Assembly (NCBI GenBank): GCA_029780415.1
Contig: JAKOYN010000081.1
Location: forward strand, 18,099 to 82,098
Length of the DNA: 64,000 bases
From: RXIX01 sp003989075
GTDB taxonomy: Bacteria > Pseudomonadota > Gammaproteobacteria > Competibacterales > Competibacteraceae
Direction: 5' to 3'
In this document: positions 34,378 through 43,100 of the stretch, piece by piece
Layout: each line of letters starts with the position of its first letter
How positions within the stretch are numbered: the first letter of the stretch is position 1
Notes under the pieces: model-generated
What the model was told of the DNA's origin: nothing
Seen by the model: the letters and a program-made list of their open reading frames with translations, nothing else
Database searches by the model: none
Translations under genes and position numbers: made by a program

Positions 34378-35100
34378 TCAACCCGCTTCCAGCCGCTTCC
34401 ATACACAGGCGCCGCCGCTCTTCTTGTCCAGCATGTCCAGATAATCCTCGTGGACGGCGCTCTCTTCGGCACTAGCGCGCAGCACCGTCAAGGGCAGCCG
34501 ACTCTGACGGGGCGCGCGACGGCTGGCTGTTTCCCCTGCTGCCGCCGCGTCGCTGTCCTGAGCAAACAGCGAATCCTGCTGACGGGTCATCGCCAGATAA
34601 ACATCGGCGAGGATTTCCGCGTCCAGCAGCGCGCCATGCAGGGTGCGCTGGCTGTTGTCGATGCCATAGCGCTTGCATAAGGCATCCAGGCTGTTGCGCT
34701 GGCCGGGATGCCGCTGGCGGGCCAGCGGCAGGGTATCCTGGACCGTGCACACGTCCTCCAGGCGCACATGGCCACGTCCGCAACGCTGCAATTCGTGATT
34801 GAGAAAGCCCAGATCGAACGGGGCGTTATGGATGATCAGTTCGGCACCGCGCACAAATTCCAGAAAGCTTTCGGCGACATCAGCAAAGCGCGGCTGGTTG
34901 GCGAGAAAATCATGCGTCAGACCATGCACCTTCACCGCGTCGGCATCGATGGCGCGATCCGGCTGCAGATAGGTATGAAAACGCTCCCCGGTGATCCGTC
35001 GATTGAGCAGTTCGATGCAGCCAATCTCGATCACCCGATGGCCCTGCGCCGGATCAAGACCGGTGGTTTCCGTATCCAGAACAAGCTGCCGTTCGCTCAT
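34378..35100 (-). CDS. dnaQ: DNA polymerase III epsilon subunit (3'-5' exonuclease)
   Basis: A 240-residue proofreading subunit. The DEDDh exonuclease motifs are visible: Exo I in LVLDTETTGLDP, Exo II in HNAPFDLGFLNHE, and Exo III in HGALLDAEILADVYLAM. The C-terminal tail contains a polymerase-binding region (QSRLPLTVL, EDYLDMLDKKSGG). The ATG lies four bases after the rnhA stop; longer in-frame starts overlap rnhA. The rnhA-dnaQ pairing is a common gammaproteobacterial arrangement, although in E. coli the two genes are divergent. Confidence 0.96.
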   Translation of the reverse strand: MSERQLVLDTETTGLDPAQGHRVIEIGCIELLNRRITGERFHTYLQPDRAIDADAVKVHGLTHDFLANQPRFADVAESFLEFVRGAELIIHNAPFDLGFLNHELQRCGRGHVRLEDVCTVQDTLPLARQRHPGQRNSLDALCKRYGIDNSQRTLHGALLDAEILADVYLAMTRQQDSLFAQDSDAAAAGETASRRAPRQSRLPLTVLRASAEESAVHEDYLDMLDKKSGGACVWKRLEAG

Positions 35101-35104
35101 GCGC

Positions 35105-35596
35105 TTAACCTCTTTGCCTGATTCCGCCGCGCGGCACCGCTGAGCGCGCCAGCGCATCGACCCGTTCATTCTCCGCATGGCCGCTGTGGCCACGCACCCA
35201 TTGCCATTCGACCTGATGCGGCGCCAGCGCGGCATCCAGCCGCTGCCAAAGATCGACATTCTTGACCGGCTGCCGCCCGGTGGTTTTCCAGCCGCGCCGC
35301 TTCCAATTCACCAGCCATTGAGTCATGCCGCGCATCACATACTCGCTATCGGTGCAGATGCGCACCGGCATCGGTCGCTTCAGGCTCTCCAGGCCATGAA
35401 TCACCGCCAGCAGTTCCATACGATTGTTAGTGGTATCCGGATCGCCGCCGGACAGTTCCTTCTCATGGCCGCGATAGCGCAGCAGCGCGCCCCAGCCCCC
35501 GGGACCGGGATTGCCAGAACAGGCACCATCGGTAAACAGCTCCACCCACTCCACCGCATCCGCTTCGTTCACATTCACATTCACATTCATACTCAT
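35105..35596 (-). CDS. rnhA: ribonuclease HI
   Basis: A 163-residue enzyme that removes the RNA strand of RNA-DNA hybrids. The catalytic acidic residues lie in ELFTDGACSGNPGPGGWG (Asp), NNRMELLAVIHGLE (Glu), CTDSEYVMRGMTQWL (Asp), and NERVDALARSA (Asp), with the RGHSGHAENE loop. Residues 3-10 (MNVNVNVN) are encoded by a tandem six-base repeat at about 35575-35592, so the N-terminal tail is low-complexity and probably not structural. Starts at codon 1 or 3 are both possible. It begins eight bases before the ABC ATPase stop in the same direction. Confidence 0.96.
   Translation of the reverse strand: MSMNVNVNVNEADAVEWVELFTDGACSGNPGPGGWGALLRYRGHEKELSGGDPDTTNNRMELLAVIHGLESLKRPMPVRICTDSEYVMRGMTQWLVNWKRRGWKTTGRQPVKNVDLWQRLDAALAPHQVEWQWVRGHSGHAENERVDALARSAVPRGGIRQRG
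35574..35592. repeat. short tandem hexanucleotide repeat in the rnhA N-terminus
   Basis: On the plus strand CACATT occurs three times in tandem, followed by CATACTCAT, giving alternating Asn-Val codons at the start of rnhA. Changes of one unit would keep the frame. Confidence 0.7.
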
Positions 35597-35604
35597 GTTC
35601 GCGA

Positions 35605-37233
35605 TCAGGCCGGCAGCGCGCTGTCGCCAGCCGTCTCCAGATTCAGCGCCGCCGCCAGAAGCGCCCGGGTATAGGGATGCGCCGGTTGCGCGAACACCTG
35701 CCGCGCCGGTCCCTCCTCTACCACCTGGCCATCCTTCATCACCAGCAGATGATGCGCCAGCGCCCGCACCACCCGCAGATCGTGACTGATGAACACATAG
35801 GCCAGTTGATAGCGGCGCTGCAGATCGCGCAACAGATCCACCATCTGCGCCTGCACCGACACATCCAAGGCATTGGTCGGCTCGTCGAGAATCAGCAGAC
35901 GCGGCTGCAGCACCAGGGCCCGGGCAATGGCGATGCGCTGCCGCTGGCCACCGGAGAATTCATGCGGATAACGGTCCTGGGTATCCGGGTCCAGCCCAAC
36001 CTCGGTCAGCGCCTGGGCAATGCGCGCACGCTGCGCCAGTCGGTCCATGCGCGGCCCATGCACCTGCAGGCCCTCGGCGATAATCTCGCCTACCGACATG
36101 CGCGGGCTGAGCGAGCCGAACGGGTCCTGAAACACGATCTGCATTTCCCGACGCAGCGGCCGCAGTACCTTATCGGGCAGACCGTCGATGCGCTGCCCCT
36201 GAAACCGGATCGCACCGCTGCTGGACAGCAGCCGCAACAGCGCCAGACCGAGTGTGGTCTTGCCGGAACCGCTCTCGCCGACCACGCCCAGAGTTTGCCC
36301 GGCACGCACCCAAACGTTGACCCCATCAACCGCCTTGACCTGTTCGGTCACCCGCCCGAATAGACCGTGCTTGAGCGGAAACCAGACTCTGAGCAGTTCA
36401 CCGCGCATGATCTCGGGCGCATCGGCGACCTCCGGCGGCGGCTCGCCCCGGGGCTCGGCAGCCAGCAGTTGCTGGGTGTAGGAATGCCGGGGCGTGGCGA
36501 ACAGCGTCGCGACCGGACCGGTTTCGACAATCTCGCCATCGTGCATCACGCACACCCGGTCGGCCAGCTTGCGTACGATGCTCAGATCATGAGTGATGAA
36601 CAGGATCGCCATCCCCAGGCGTGCCTGCAGGTCCTTGAGCAGGGCCAGAATCTGCGCCTGAATGGTGACATCCAGCGCCGTGGTCGGCTCGTCGGCGATC
36701 AGCAGGTCGGGATCGTTGGCCAAGGCCATGGCGATCATCACCCGCTGGCGCTGGCCGCCGGACAGCTCATGCGGCAGGGCATTCAGGCGCCGCGCCGCAT
36801 CGGGTAGACCCACCAGATCCAGCAGTTGCAGAATCCGGGTCCGCAACTGCGCCCCGCTCAGGCCCTTGTGCAGGATCAGGGTTTCACCCAGCTGCCGCTC
36901 GATGGAGTGCAAAGGGTTCAGCGAGGTCATCGGCTCCTGAAACACCATGGCAATCTGGTTGCCGCGAATCTCACGCAGGCGTTGCGGTGATGCGCCCAGC
37001 AGTTCCTCGCCACGCAGGCGGATACTGCCACGCGGATGACGGGCGTGGGGATAGGGCAGCAGTTGCAAAATGGACAGCGCCGAAACCGACTTGCCGGAGC
37101 CACTTTCGCCAACCAGCGCCAGCGTTTCGCCACGATCGAGGGTAAAGGAAACCTGCTTGACTGCGGATATCGCACCAAAGGACACCGCCAGATCGCGCAC
37201 GTCGAGAAGAGGAATGCTGGTCGCTTCTAACAC
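35605..37233 (-). CDS. fused two-domain peptide-type ABC transporter ATPase (YejF-like)
   Basis: A 542-residue protein with two complete ATPase domains. The first has Walker A GESGSGKS, signature LSGGQRQRVMIAMAL, and Walker B LLIADEPTTALDV. The second has GESGSGKTT, FSGGQRQRIAIARAL, and LLILDEPTNALDV. Each ends in the oligopeptide-permease extension (RHSYTQQLL, AHPYTRALL). It matches YejF/GsiA-type importers of peptides, but no permease or binding-protein genes adjoin it, so it must serve a transporter encoded elsewhere. The start is a GTG with GAGG about 12 bases away, which is weak; conservation begins around residue 8 (PLLDVRDL). It lies upstream of rnhA and dnaQ in the same direction. Confidence 0.93.
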   Translation of the reverse strand: MLEATSIPLLDVRDLAVSFGAISAVKQVSFTLDRGETLALVGESGSGKSVSALSILQLLPYPHARHPRGSIRLRGEELLGASPQRLREIRGNQIAMVFQEPMTSLNPLHSIERQLGETLILHKGLSGAQLRTRILQLLDLVGLPDAARRLNALPHELSGGQRQRVMIAMALANDPDLLIADEPTTALDVTIQAQILALLKDLQARLGMAILFITHDLSIVRKLADRVCVMHDGEIVETGPVATLFATPRHSYTQQLLAAEPRGEPPPEVADAPEIMRGELLRVWFPLKHGLFGRVTEQVKAVDGVNVWVRAGQTLGVVGESGSGKTTLGLALLRLLSSSGAIRFQGQRIDGLPDKVLRPLRREMQIVFQDPFGSLSPRMSVGEIIAEGLQVHGPRMDRLAQRARIAQALTEVGLDPDTQDRYPHEFSGGQRQRIAIARALVLQPRLLILDEPTNALDVSVQAQMVDLLRDLQRRYQLAYVFISHDLRVVRALAHHLLVMKDGQVVEEGPARQVFAQPAHPYTRALLAAALNLETAGDSALPA

Positions 37234-37247
37234 CGTGGTGTTTAACC

Positions 37248-38369
37248 TCAGTTCTTGGAATCCGCAGTGGGTGGAGCCGCGTCCGCCGCCAGTCGCTCAG
37301 CCGGCGCTGTTGCGGATAAGGTGTGCAACGCGGCCTTGCGCTGTGCGGGCGGCAACTGGCCAAGCGCTTGCGCAGCGCGGTAAAAGGCGGCGAAATCACC
37401 CCGCTCGCGCGCGAACAGCGCCCGGAACGCCGGAACCTGTTGATGATAAGTGGTGACACCGGCCAGCTTGGCATTGTTCAGATCCTGCGCAAACCAGTGA
37501 TCATAGCCGGCATAGCCCGCCCAGTCCTGTTTGAGTTGCGCATAACGCGCCTGCAGTTCCGCCAGAATGCGCTGCTTGGCGGCACGCTTGGCGGCATCGC
37601 TGTGCGGCGCGGCATAGACCGCAGCCAGTTGCTCACGGGTGGCAGCGGTCAGCGCCAGAAACTGCTCGCGGCGCTGCACGTCGGCGGCGTATTCGGCCTG
37701 CGCGCGCGCCGGGCCGTGCTGCTGCAGCCAGCGCTGTGCGCCCAGTTGTCCGACAGCGGTCGCAAAGGCTTCGTTAAAGGCGGAATCGTCCGGGATGTAC
37801 AGACGCTGATGGGCCAGTTCATGAAACAACAGTTCCGCCAGACGTCCGGTCGGCCAGCCGATGAAAGTATTCAGCAGCGGATCATCGAACCAGCCCAGCG
37901 TTGAATAGGCCGGAATATCGGCAAGATAGACATCATCACCGGCGGCGCGCAGATCCTCAGCGAGACTCTGCGCGGCTTCGGCGTCGAAATAGCCGCGATA
38001 ACTCAGGCAACCAATCAGCCAGAAACACCAGCGGCGCGGCTCCAGACTCAGTTCCGGCGCGGCGAACACGTTTTTCACCACCCAGGGCCGGCCAAGATCA
38101 GCGTAATCGGTATAACTGCCATTGTCGGGCAGAGCCAGTTCAGTGCTGGCAAACGCACGCAGAGCCTGCGCGGTCTGCAGACGCTGACGCAGATGGACTG
38201 GCGTGTCAGCAGCCTCCAGCAATTCGGTCACCGGCTGGCGGGCCTGCAGCAGATGCCACTGCCCGGCCGCTGCCTGCTGGTAATAGGCCAGATCCGCACA
38301 GCCCGCCAGCGCCGCGCCCACGATCAGCGCGGTGTATCCAGTAATGCGCAGCAGGGTTTTCCAGATCAT
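37248..38369 (-). CDS. putative lipoprotein aminopeptidase (DUF2265-type, HELAH motif)
   Basis: A 373-residue predicted lipoprotein metallopeptidase. The N-terminal signal MIWKTLLRITGYTALIVGAALAGC ends in the lipobox LAGC, so Cys24 would be lipidated. The family block AYSTLGWFDDPLLNTFIGWP precedes the zinc motif LLFHELAHQRLYI, and FNEAFATAVGQLG supplies the downstream Glu. This is the pattern of the uncharacterised putative aminopeptidase family common in proteobacteria; real substrates are unknown. The C-terminal half is helical and Ala/Gln/Arg-rich. A TTG seven codons upstream is possible but less likely. It lies 14 bases ahead of the ABC ATPase gene and may share its transcript. Confidence 0.85.
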   Translation of the reverse strand: MIWKTLLRITGYTALIVGAALAGCADLAYYQQAAAGQWHLLQARQPVTELLEAADTPVHLRQRLQTAQALRAFASTELALPDNGSYTDYADLGRPWVVKNVFAAPELSLEPRRWCFWLIGCLSYRGYFDAEAAQSLAEDLRAAGDDVYLADIPAYSTLGWFDDPLLNTFIGWPTGRLAELLFHELAHQRLYIPDDSAFNEAFATAVGQLGAQRWLQQHGPARAQAEYAADVQRREQFLALTAATREQLAAVYAAPHSDAAKRAAKQRILAELQARYAQLKQDWAGYAGYDHWFAQDLNNAKLAGVTTYHQQVPAFRALFARERGDFAAFYRAAQALGQLPPAQRKAALHTLSATAPAERLAADAAPPTADSKN

Positions 38370-38453
38370 GACCAGCCGATTTACACGCAAAAATACGCTC
38401 CCGGCGCCAGGGCAGCACCTTTGACAAGACCGCTACTTGAGCAGGCAGGAAAA

Positions 38454-38470
38454 AGGGGCATTACGCCCCT
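38454..38470 (-). terminator. rho-independent terminator of the large lipoprotein gene
   Basis: On the minus strand AGGGGC, a five-base loop, and GCCCCT are followed by a T-rich run (TTTTTCC counting the last stem base). It lies about 95 bases after the stop of the 1038-residue lipoprotein and 85 bases before the aminopeptidase start, separating the two transcripts. Confidence 0.75.
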
Positions 38471-38505
38471 CGTGTGCTGCATCCGCTTAACGGCATCCCA
38501 TACCC

Positions 38506-38533
38506 AACCGCTCGCCCGATTGAGAGAGCGGTT
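38506..38533. repeat. stem-loop between the lipoprotein stop and its terminator
   Basis: AACCGCTC, a 12-base loop, then GAGCGGTT: a perfect eight-base stem. On the plus strand it is followed by TTAAC and on the minus strand by GGG, so as a terminator it would fit the plus strand, where no gene precedes it. On the minus strand it would be a 3' UTR stem just before the real terminator. Confidence 0.6.
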
Positions 38534-38562
38534 TTAACAGTAAAGGCCGGTACCTTGCCTCA

Positions 38563-41500
38563 TTATGGACGTCTAAAGGTCTTGTTGATCTCACTGGCAA
38601 ATGCGCCATACGCGCGCCAGTTGCGACTATCCCGTCCCGGCAATGGATGCAGATAATCAGTACCGGCGTAATCAATCACCAGTCGCAAATCCACGGGCCG
38701 ATCCACAATCCAGTCACCTGGTTCCTTTGCTGCGATCACGTCCGCTAGATGCACGCTATAGGACTTGTTCAATGACTTAAAACTGGGATCAAAGCGCGAA
38801 AAATCACCACAGCCACCCCAATGCGTCAATCGGGCATCCAGCGTCTGGATATAGCTAAAGCTCAACTGGTCATCGGCACGCGGCGCGGCATCCTTTGAAT
38901 CAACCCGATAGGCCACGATATTGGTCGCCCGGGTATTTTCACGCAGCAGGCTTTGATATTCACGCGCGCCCTTATAAGCGTAAAAAAAGCTGATACCGTT
39001 CCCGTCATGAAAGACATTGGCATAGCTGTTGGGATTCATGGTCACCAGGGGCAATGTCACACCGTTATCGGTAATGATCTTGTGCTCAGCGAGCCGGACA
39101 CCGGGTTCGATATGCGGCGGAAAGGCCTTGGAGTCCTTGCCATCGCACCTGATATAATTACAGGCATCGGTTTCGTCGCAGAACCCGGAACCAATACCCA
39201 TCGCCAGATTATGCGAGCCCAGCGCGATATAGCTACCCTCGTAGTAGTTATCCATATTCAGGCGTGTCAGACTGGACCGGTCATCCTTCAAGTCCCGGCC
39301 ATTAATATAATCGCTCATATCGAAACTGAAGTTGCGATATTCACCTGTAGCCAGATGAACCGGTGCCCGGACAGTCAACTTATTACGTCCACCACAATTT
39401 GGCGCAGTGAATTTATCAACTGGAACCAGGAATTTCAAATCCGCCGCAACATTTCGATAATCAAATGAATTATTACCCTTTATCGCGTCAGACAGGCGAT
39501 ACTGGAATTGCCAGCCAGACTCACCCACATCAGGCGACGCATAGCCATCAAGAAAATGGAATACATCACTCTTATCGCGCAGCAGCGCACCCAAGGTTGC
39601 CGGCGAATCGTAGTGACTATCGGTAATATGCGTACCCTTGACATACAGAATTGGACTGCCGTTGCAATCCAGTACTTCAACCGTAGCGCCCTTGGCATCG
39701 TTGTAGGCACTGGCTTGCCAATTGCCTGGCATGGAGCGGCCACGACTATTGGTGCGGAAGCGGAATGGCGTGCGGTAATCCAGGGTGACATAAGCCTGGG
39801 TAGCCTTGAAATCAGCTGCCGCCGGCACATAGGCGGTCTTGGGATTATTCCTGTCCTTGAGTAAGAGCGGCGTACCGCGATAATGGTTAGCCGCCACCAG
39901 TACATCCGACATCAGCTTATTGATATTGGCCAGCGTGGCATCACCGCGGAACGGTGCGTCTACACCAGGACCGACATTGGATGAATAATAGTAATTCTGA
40001 GCCATTTGCTGCAGGCTCTCGATAACCCGCTGATAATGCTGGGTCAGCAGCATCACCGCATCAGCATAATAGCGGCTGGAATCACGAATCGCATTGTTAT
40101 AGGCATCGCCATAGTAGATACCCTTATCCTTGTATTTCTTCTGGAAATCCCGGTATTCGCTAGGCGTAAGATAGGTTTTCTTCAGATCCTGCAGGGCGGC
40201 CTGAACAACCCGGTTCTGCTCATTCATCATCAGGTATTTCTGCTGTACCGCATAGGCCAGATTCAGGTGATTCAGCAGCGCCAGATAGGTCGCAGTCGCG
40301 GTTTTTGCAATACGATTGACCGTTTGCGGCAAATTATCGTCAACAGTCATCAGGTATTCACCGGTACTGGAATCCTGACGGAATTCGGTACGCAGCGACA
40401 CCCGGCCGGCAATGTCGATAAACGGTGTCTTGCTCGGCCCACTGCTGTACTGTGCATTCAGTGTATTAACAATTGCGGCGAGCGGTTCGGTAATGCCACG
40501 CACGTTCTGATCGGCCAGAAATCCATTGACCACATCGGTCTGCCAGTTTTTCAGGGATTGCGCCGTGCCCTGTTCAAGATCACCGGATTTCAGATAATCC
40601 TTTTGATAATCGACTAAACGTTTGGTGGTCGTGGTCGCGGCGGTGATCTTAGCAAAAGGCACAGTATTGAGGCTGGTCAGAACAGTGTTATACGCAGTGC
40701 CATCAATCACCACATTGCCCAGTTGACTGACGATAGCATTGATGACGGTGATCTGGCTGGAGATTTTATACAGCTCTTCGTTAATACGCTTGAAGCCTTC
40801 GTTCAAGGCGTCCAATACCACCTTGTTCGGATCCTCGGCCGGAAACAGTGCCGCAAAGAGCAGCGAAACGCCAATCTTGGTAAAAATGCCGCCTAGCGCC
40901 GAGGAAAATTCAGCCCATTTGGCGAATTCCTTCAGACCAGTCGATACCAGCTCCTTGGCGCCATCGGATACCAGGTCTTTCCACTCCCAATCAAAACCGA
41001 GGCTTTGCGGAAACGGCGCGCAGCCATTGATTCCGGCAGCCAGCGCTGCCAAACCACCGCCGTCCATGCCAAGATCAACTTGGTCATTAGTTAGCAGTGA
41101 TCCGTATACGCCACCCAGGCATGCAGTTAATTCCGGCGGAGCGAAGAGCAGTGAGCCGCGTTGCAGTGCGCCGGCAACCCATAAGGGGTCCAGATTCAGA
41201 CGTGTGCCCAGAGTCTGGGCCAGTTCAGATTCGCTTTGGGAGCGCGCCATCAACCAGCGGGTTAGATAATCATTCTGCGGATTCAAGTGCAGCGCATAGC
41301 CGCCTGCCTCGCCCTGTGGCGTCAGATACGCCAGCAAATTTTCACCGCTATCCAGGCGTTTTTCCACCTGTCCGGTTGCGCGGTTGTAAATCTGCCCATC
41401 ATGCACCGCCGCCCGGATCTGTGTTGCGGCGATGCTTTGCGGTAATTCAAAATGGAAATAGCCGAGATGATCGGTGGTCACGGTCTGCCAGGGATAGGCG

Positions 41501-41679
41501 TCGTCACCGACATACAGATCGACGCTGGCGCCTGCCAGACGCAGGCTGTCATCGAGCATGGCGGAGCCGGAAATGGTGATCATTGCTTCGGGTGGGGCAT
41601 CGCTGTCGTTGTTGCAGGCCGGGGCCAGCATCAGGAGCAGTATCAGCAGGGGCAGATTGAGAAAGGCGCGGATGTTCAT
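38563..41679 (-). CDS. large predicted lipoprotein of unknown function, low GC, with helical toxin-like middle region
   Basis: I do not recognise this 1038-residue protein. The signal MNIRAFLNLPLLILLLMLAPAC ends in a slightly atypical lipobox (Cys22, followed by Asn-Asn-Asp). Residues about 30-85 resemble a carboxypeptidase-regulatory or CNA-B-like beta sandwich (ISGSAMLDD, GASVDLYVGD, TDHLGYFHFELP). Residues about 225-580 are mostly helical. This part includes a hydrophobic segment (GGIFTKIGVSLLFAALFPAED) followed by amphipathic helices (ALNEGFKRINEELYKISSQI, ATYLALLNHLNLAYAVQQKY, YYADAVMLLTQHYQRVIESL), a layout reminiscent of helical pore-forming domains. The last 450 residues are beta-rich, aromatic, and contain six to eight cysteines. 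GGAG precedes the ATG. Base composition is visibly lower in GC: 29 of 60 at 39361-39420, against 42 of 60 at 42901-42960. Function and toxin resemblance are inference. Confidence 0.8.
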   Translation of the reverse strand: MNIRAFLNLPLLILLLMLAPACNNDSDAPPEAMITISGSAMLDDSLRLAGASVDLYVGDDAYPWQTVTTDHLGYFHFELPQSIAATQIRAAVHDGQIYNRATGQVEKRLDSGENLLAYLTPQGEAGGYALHLNPQNDYLTRWLMARSQSESELAQTLGTRLNLDPLWVAGALQRGSLLFAPPELTACLGGVYGSLLTNDQVDLGMDGGGLAALAAGINGCAPFPQSLGFDWEWKDLVSDGAKELVSTGLKEFAKWAEFSSALGGIFTKIGVSLLFAALFPAEDPNKVVLDALNEGFKRINEELYKISSQITVINAIVSQLGNVVIDGTAYNTVLTSLNTVPFAKITAATTTTKRLVDYQKDYLKSGDLEQGTAQSLKNWQTDVVNGFLADQNVRGITEPLAAIVNTLNAQYSSGPSKTPFIDIAGRVSLRTEFRQDSSTGEYLMTVDDNLPQTVNRIAKTATATYLALLNHLNLAYAVQQKYLMMNEQNRVVQAALQDLKKTYLTPSEYRDFQKKYKDKGIYYGDAYNNAIRDSSRYYADAVMLLTQHYQRVIESLQQMAQNYYYSSNVGPGVDAPFRGDATLANINKLMSDVLVAANHYRGTPLLLKDRNNPKTAYVPAAADFKATQAYVTLDYRTPFRFRTNSRGRSMPGNWQASAYNDAKGATVEVLDCNGSPILYVKGTHITDSHYDSPATLGALLRDKSDVFHFLDGYASPDVGESGWQFQYRLSDAIKGNNSFDYRNVAADLKFLVPVDKFTAPNCGGRNKLTVRAPVHLATGEYRNFSFDMSDYINGRDLKDDRSSLTRLNMDNYYEGSYIALGSHNLAMGIGSGFCDETDACNYIRCDGKDSKAFPPHIEPGVRLAEHKIITDNGVTLPLVTMNPNSYANVFHDGNGISFFYAYKGAREYQSLLRENTRATNIVAYRVDSKDAAPRADDQLSFSYIQTLDARLTHWGGCGDFSRFDPSFKSLNKSYSVHLADVIAAKEPGDWIVDRPVDLRLVIDYAGTDYLHPLPGRDSRNWRAYGAFASEINKTFRRP

Positions 41680-41844
41680 CGTTATAATCTCCATCTTCAC
41701 GCACGGGACCGGCACGGCTGATGTTAAGGCCGCTCATATGCAGTCTACCCGAAACCCTGATAAAAAAAATGGTTATCACCACCCATGCGTGGCAATCGCC
41801 TATTATGCCGCCTGCACAATCCAACCCAATGAGCGCAAACAGTC
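41680..41844. promoter_or_regulatory. divergent promoter region, large lipoprotein and cca
   Basis: A 165-base gap that is AT-richer than its surroundings. Facing cca, TATTAT at about 41801-41806 could be a -10, with no good -35. Facing the lipoprotein gene, TAGACT lies about 17 bases downstream of a T-run, a weak promoter candidate. No operator-like repeats were noticed. Confidence 0.3.
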
Positions 41845-43083
41845 ATGGATATTTATCTGGTCGGCGGCGCAGTGCGCGATGAGCTGCTGGGTCTGCCGGT
41901 CACGGAGCGTGATTGGGTGGTGGTCGGGGCTACGCCTGAACTGCTGCTCAAGGACGGCTTCCGCCCAGTGGGCAAGGATTTCCCGGTATTCCTGCACCCA
42001 CACACCCATGAGGAATATGCCCTGGCGCGTACCGAGCGCAAGAGCGCACCGGGTTATCACGGTTTCCAGGTGCACGCGGCCCCGGATGTGACCCTTGAAG
42101 ACGATCTGCGCCGCCGCGATCTAACCATTAACGCCATGGCCCGCGATGCCGAGGGCCGCCTGATCGATCCCTGGAGCGGCGTCCGCGATCTTGAACAGCG
42201 CTGGCTGCGTCATGTCTCGCCGGCGTTCACCGAAGATCCGGTCCGCATCCTGCGCATCGCCCGCTTCAGTGCCCGCTATGCACCACTGGGCTTTCGAATC
42301 GCGCCGGAAACGCTGGATCTGATGCAGCGGATGGTCGCCAGCGGTGAAGTCGATCATCTGGTGGCGGAGCGGGTATGGACGGAAATGGTGCGCGCTTTGG
42401 GCGAGGCGCAGCCGGAACGCTTTATTGAGACTCTGCGCGATTGCGGGGCGCTGGCGCGCCTCTTTCCTGAACTGGATCGCCTATTCGGCGTGCCGCAACC
42501 GCCGGCGCATCACCCGGAAATTGATACCGGTGTACATACCCTGATGGCGCTGGCGCAGGCGGTGCATCTGGGCGCTGATCCGGTGACCCGTTTCGCGGTG
42601 CTGGTGCACGATCTGGGCAAGGGCAGCACGCCGGCGCTGGAATGGCCACGCCATCTGGGCCATGAGCAGCGCGGCGCCGAGCTGGTGCGCGTGCTCAGCC
42701 AGCGCTTGCGCGTGCCCAACATGTACCGGGAATTGGGCGTACTCACGGCTCGCTATCACACGCACGCCCACCGGGCTCTGGGATTGCGCCCGAAAACCCT
42801 GCTCAAGCTGCTGCAGGGGCTGGACGCGCTGCGCAAGCCGCAACGCTTTGCACAGTTCCTGCTGGCCTGCGAGGCGGACGCCCGTGGCCGGCTGGGGCTG
42901 GAAGAACGTGCCTATCCGCAGGCGGAGCTGCTGCGGCAGGTACAGCACGCCGCCGCGAGCGTAGCGGCACGCACCCTGGTAGCGCAGGGTCTGAGCGGCC
43001 TGGCGCTGGCCGAGGCGCTGTTTCAGGCCCGGCTGGCGGCGATTACGGCAGCACGACGGGCTTTTGCACCTGCTGGCGCGTGA
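41845..43083 (+). CDS. cca: multifunctional CCA-adding tRNA nucleotidyltransferase
   Basis: A 412-residue class II enzyme that builds or repairs tRNA 3' CCA, with an HD phosphohydrolase domain. The head motif YLVGGAVRDELLG is followed by ERDWVVVG. The usual Asp-x-Asp metal pair reads Glu21-Arg-Asp23 here, a conservative change from E. coli. RRRDLTINAMA and EDPVRILRIARFSARY complete the nucleotidyltransferase part. The HD part has HPEIDTGVHTLM and LVHDLGKG. The C-terminal RKPQRFAQFLLACEADARGR is typical of the long gammaproteobacterial form. It diverges from the large lipoprotein gene and converges on eutC with 17 bases between the stops. Confidence 0.96.
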   Translation: MDIYLVGGAVRDELLGLPVTERDWVVVGATPELLLKDGFRPVGKDFPVFLHPHTHEEYALARTERKSAPGYHGFQVHAAPDVTLEDDLRRRDLTINAMARDAEGRLIDPWSGVRDLEQRWLRHVSPAFTEDPVRILRIARFSARYAPLGFRIAPETLDLMQRMVASGEVDHLVAERVWTEMVRALGEAQPERFIETLRDCGALARLFPELDRLFGVPQPPAHHPEIDTGVHTLMALAQAVHLGADPVTRFAVLVHDLGKGSTPALEWPRHLGHEQRGAELVRVLSQRLRVPNMYRELGVLTARYHTHAHRALGLRPKTLLKLLQGLDALRKPQRFAQFLLACEADARGRLGLEERAYPQAELLRQVQHAAASVAARTLVAQGLSGLALAEALFQARLAAITAARRAFAPAGA

Positions 43084-43100
43084 ACGGCTGCCGCCGGGCG

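Noticed and set aside
35574..35592. Phase-variable repeat in rnhA
   Set aside because: The unit is six bases, so slippage would keep the reading frame and could not switch the gene off.
38563..38700. PEP-CTERM or similar sorting tail on the large lipoprotein
   Set aside because: Its C-terminus is hydrophilic (EINKTFRRP) with no PEP motif and no terminal membrane segment.
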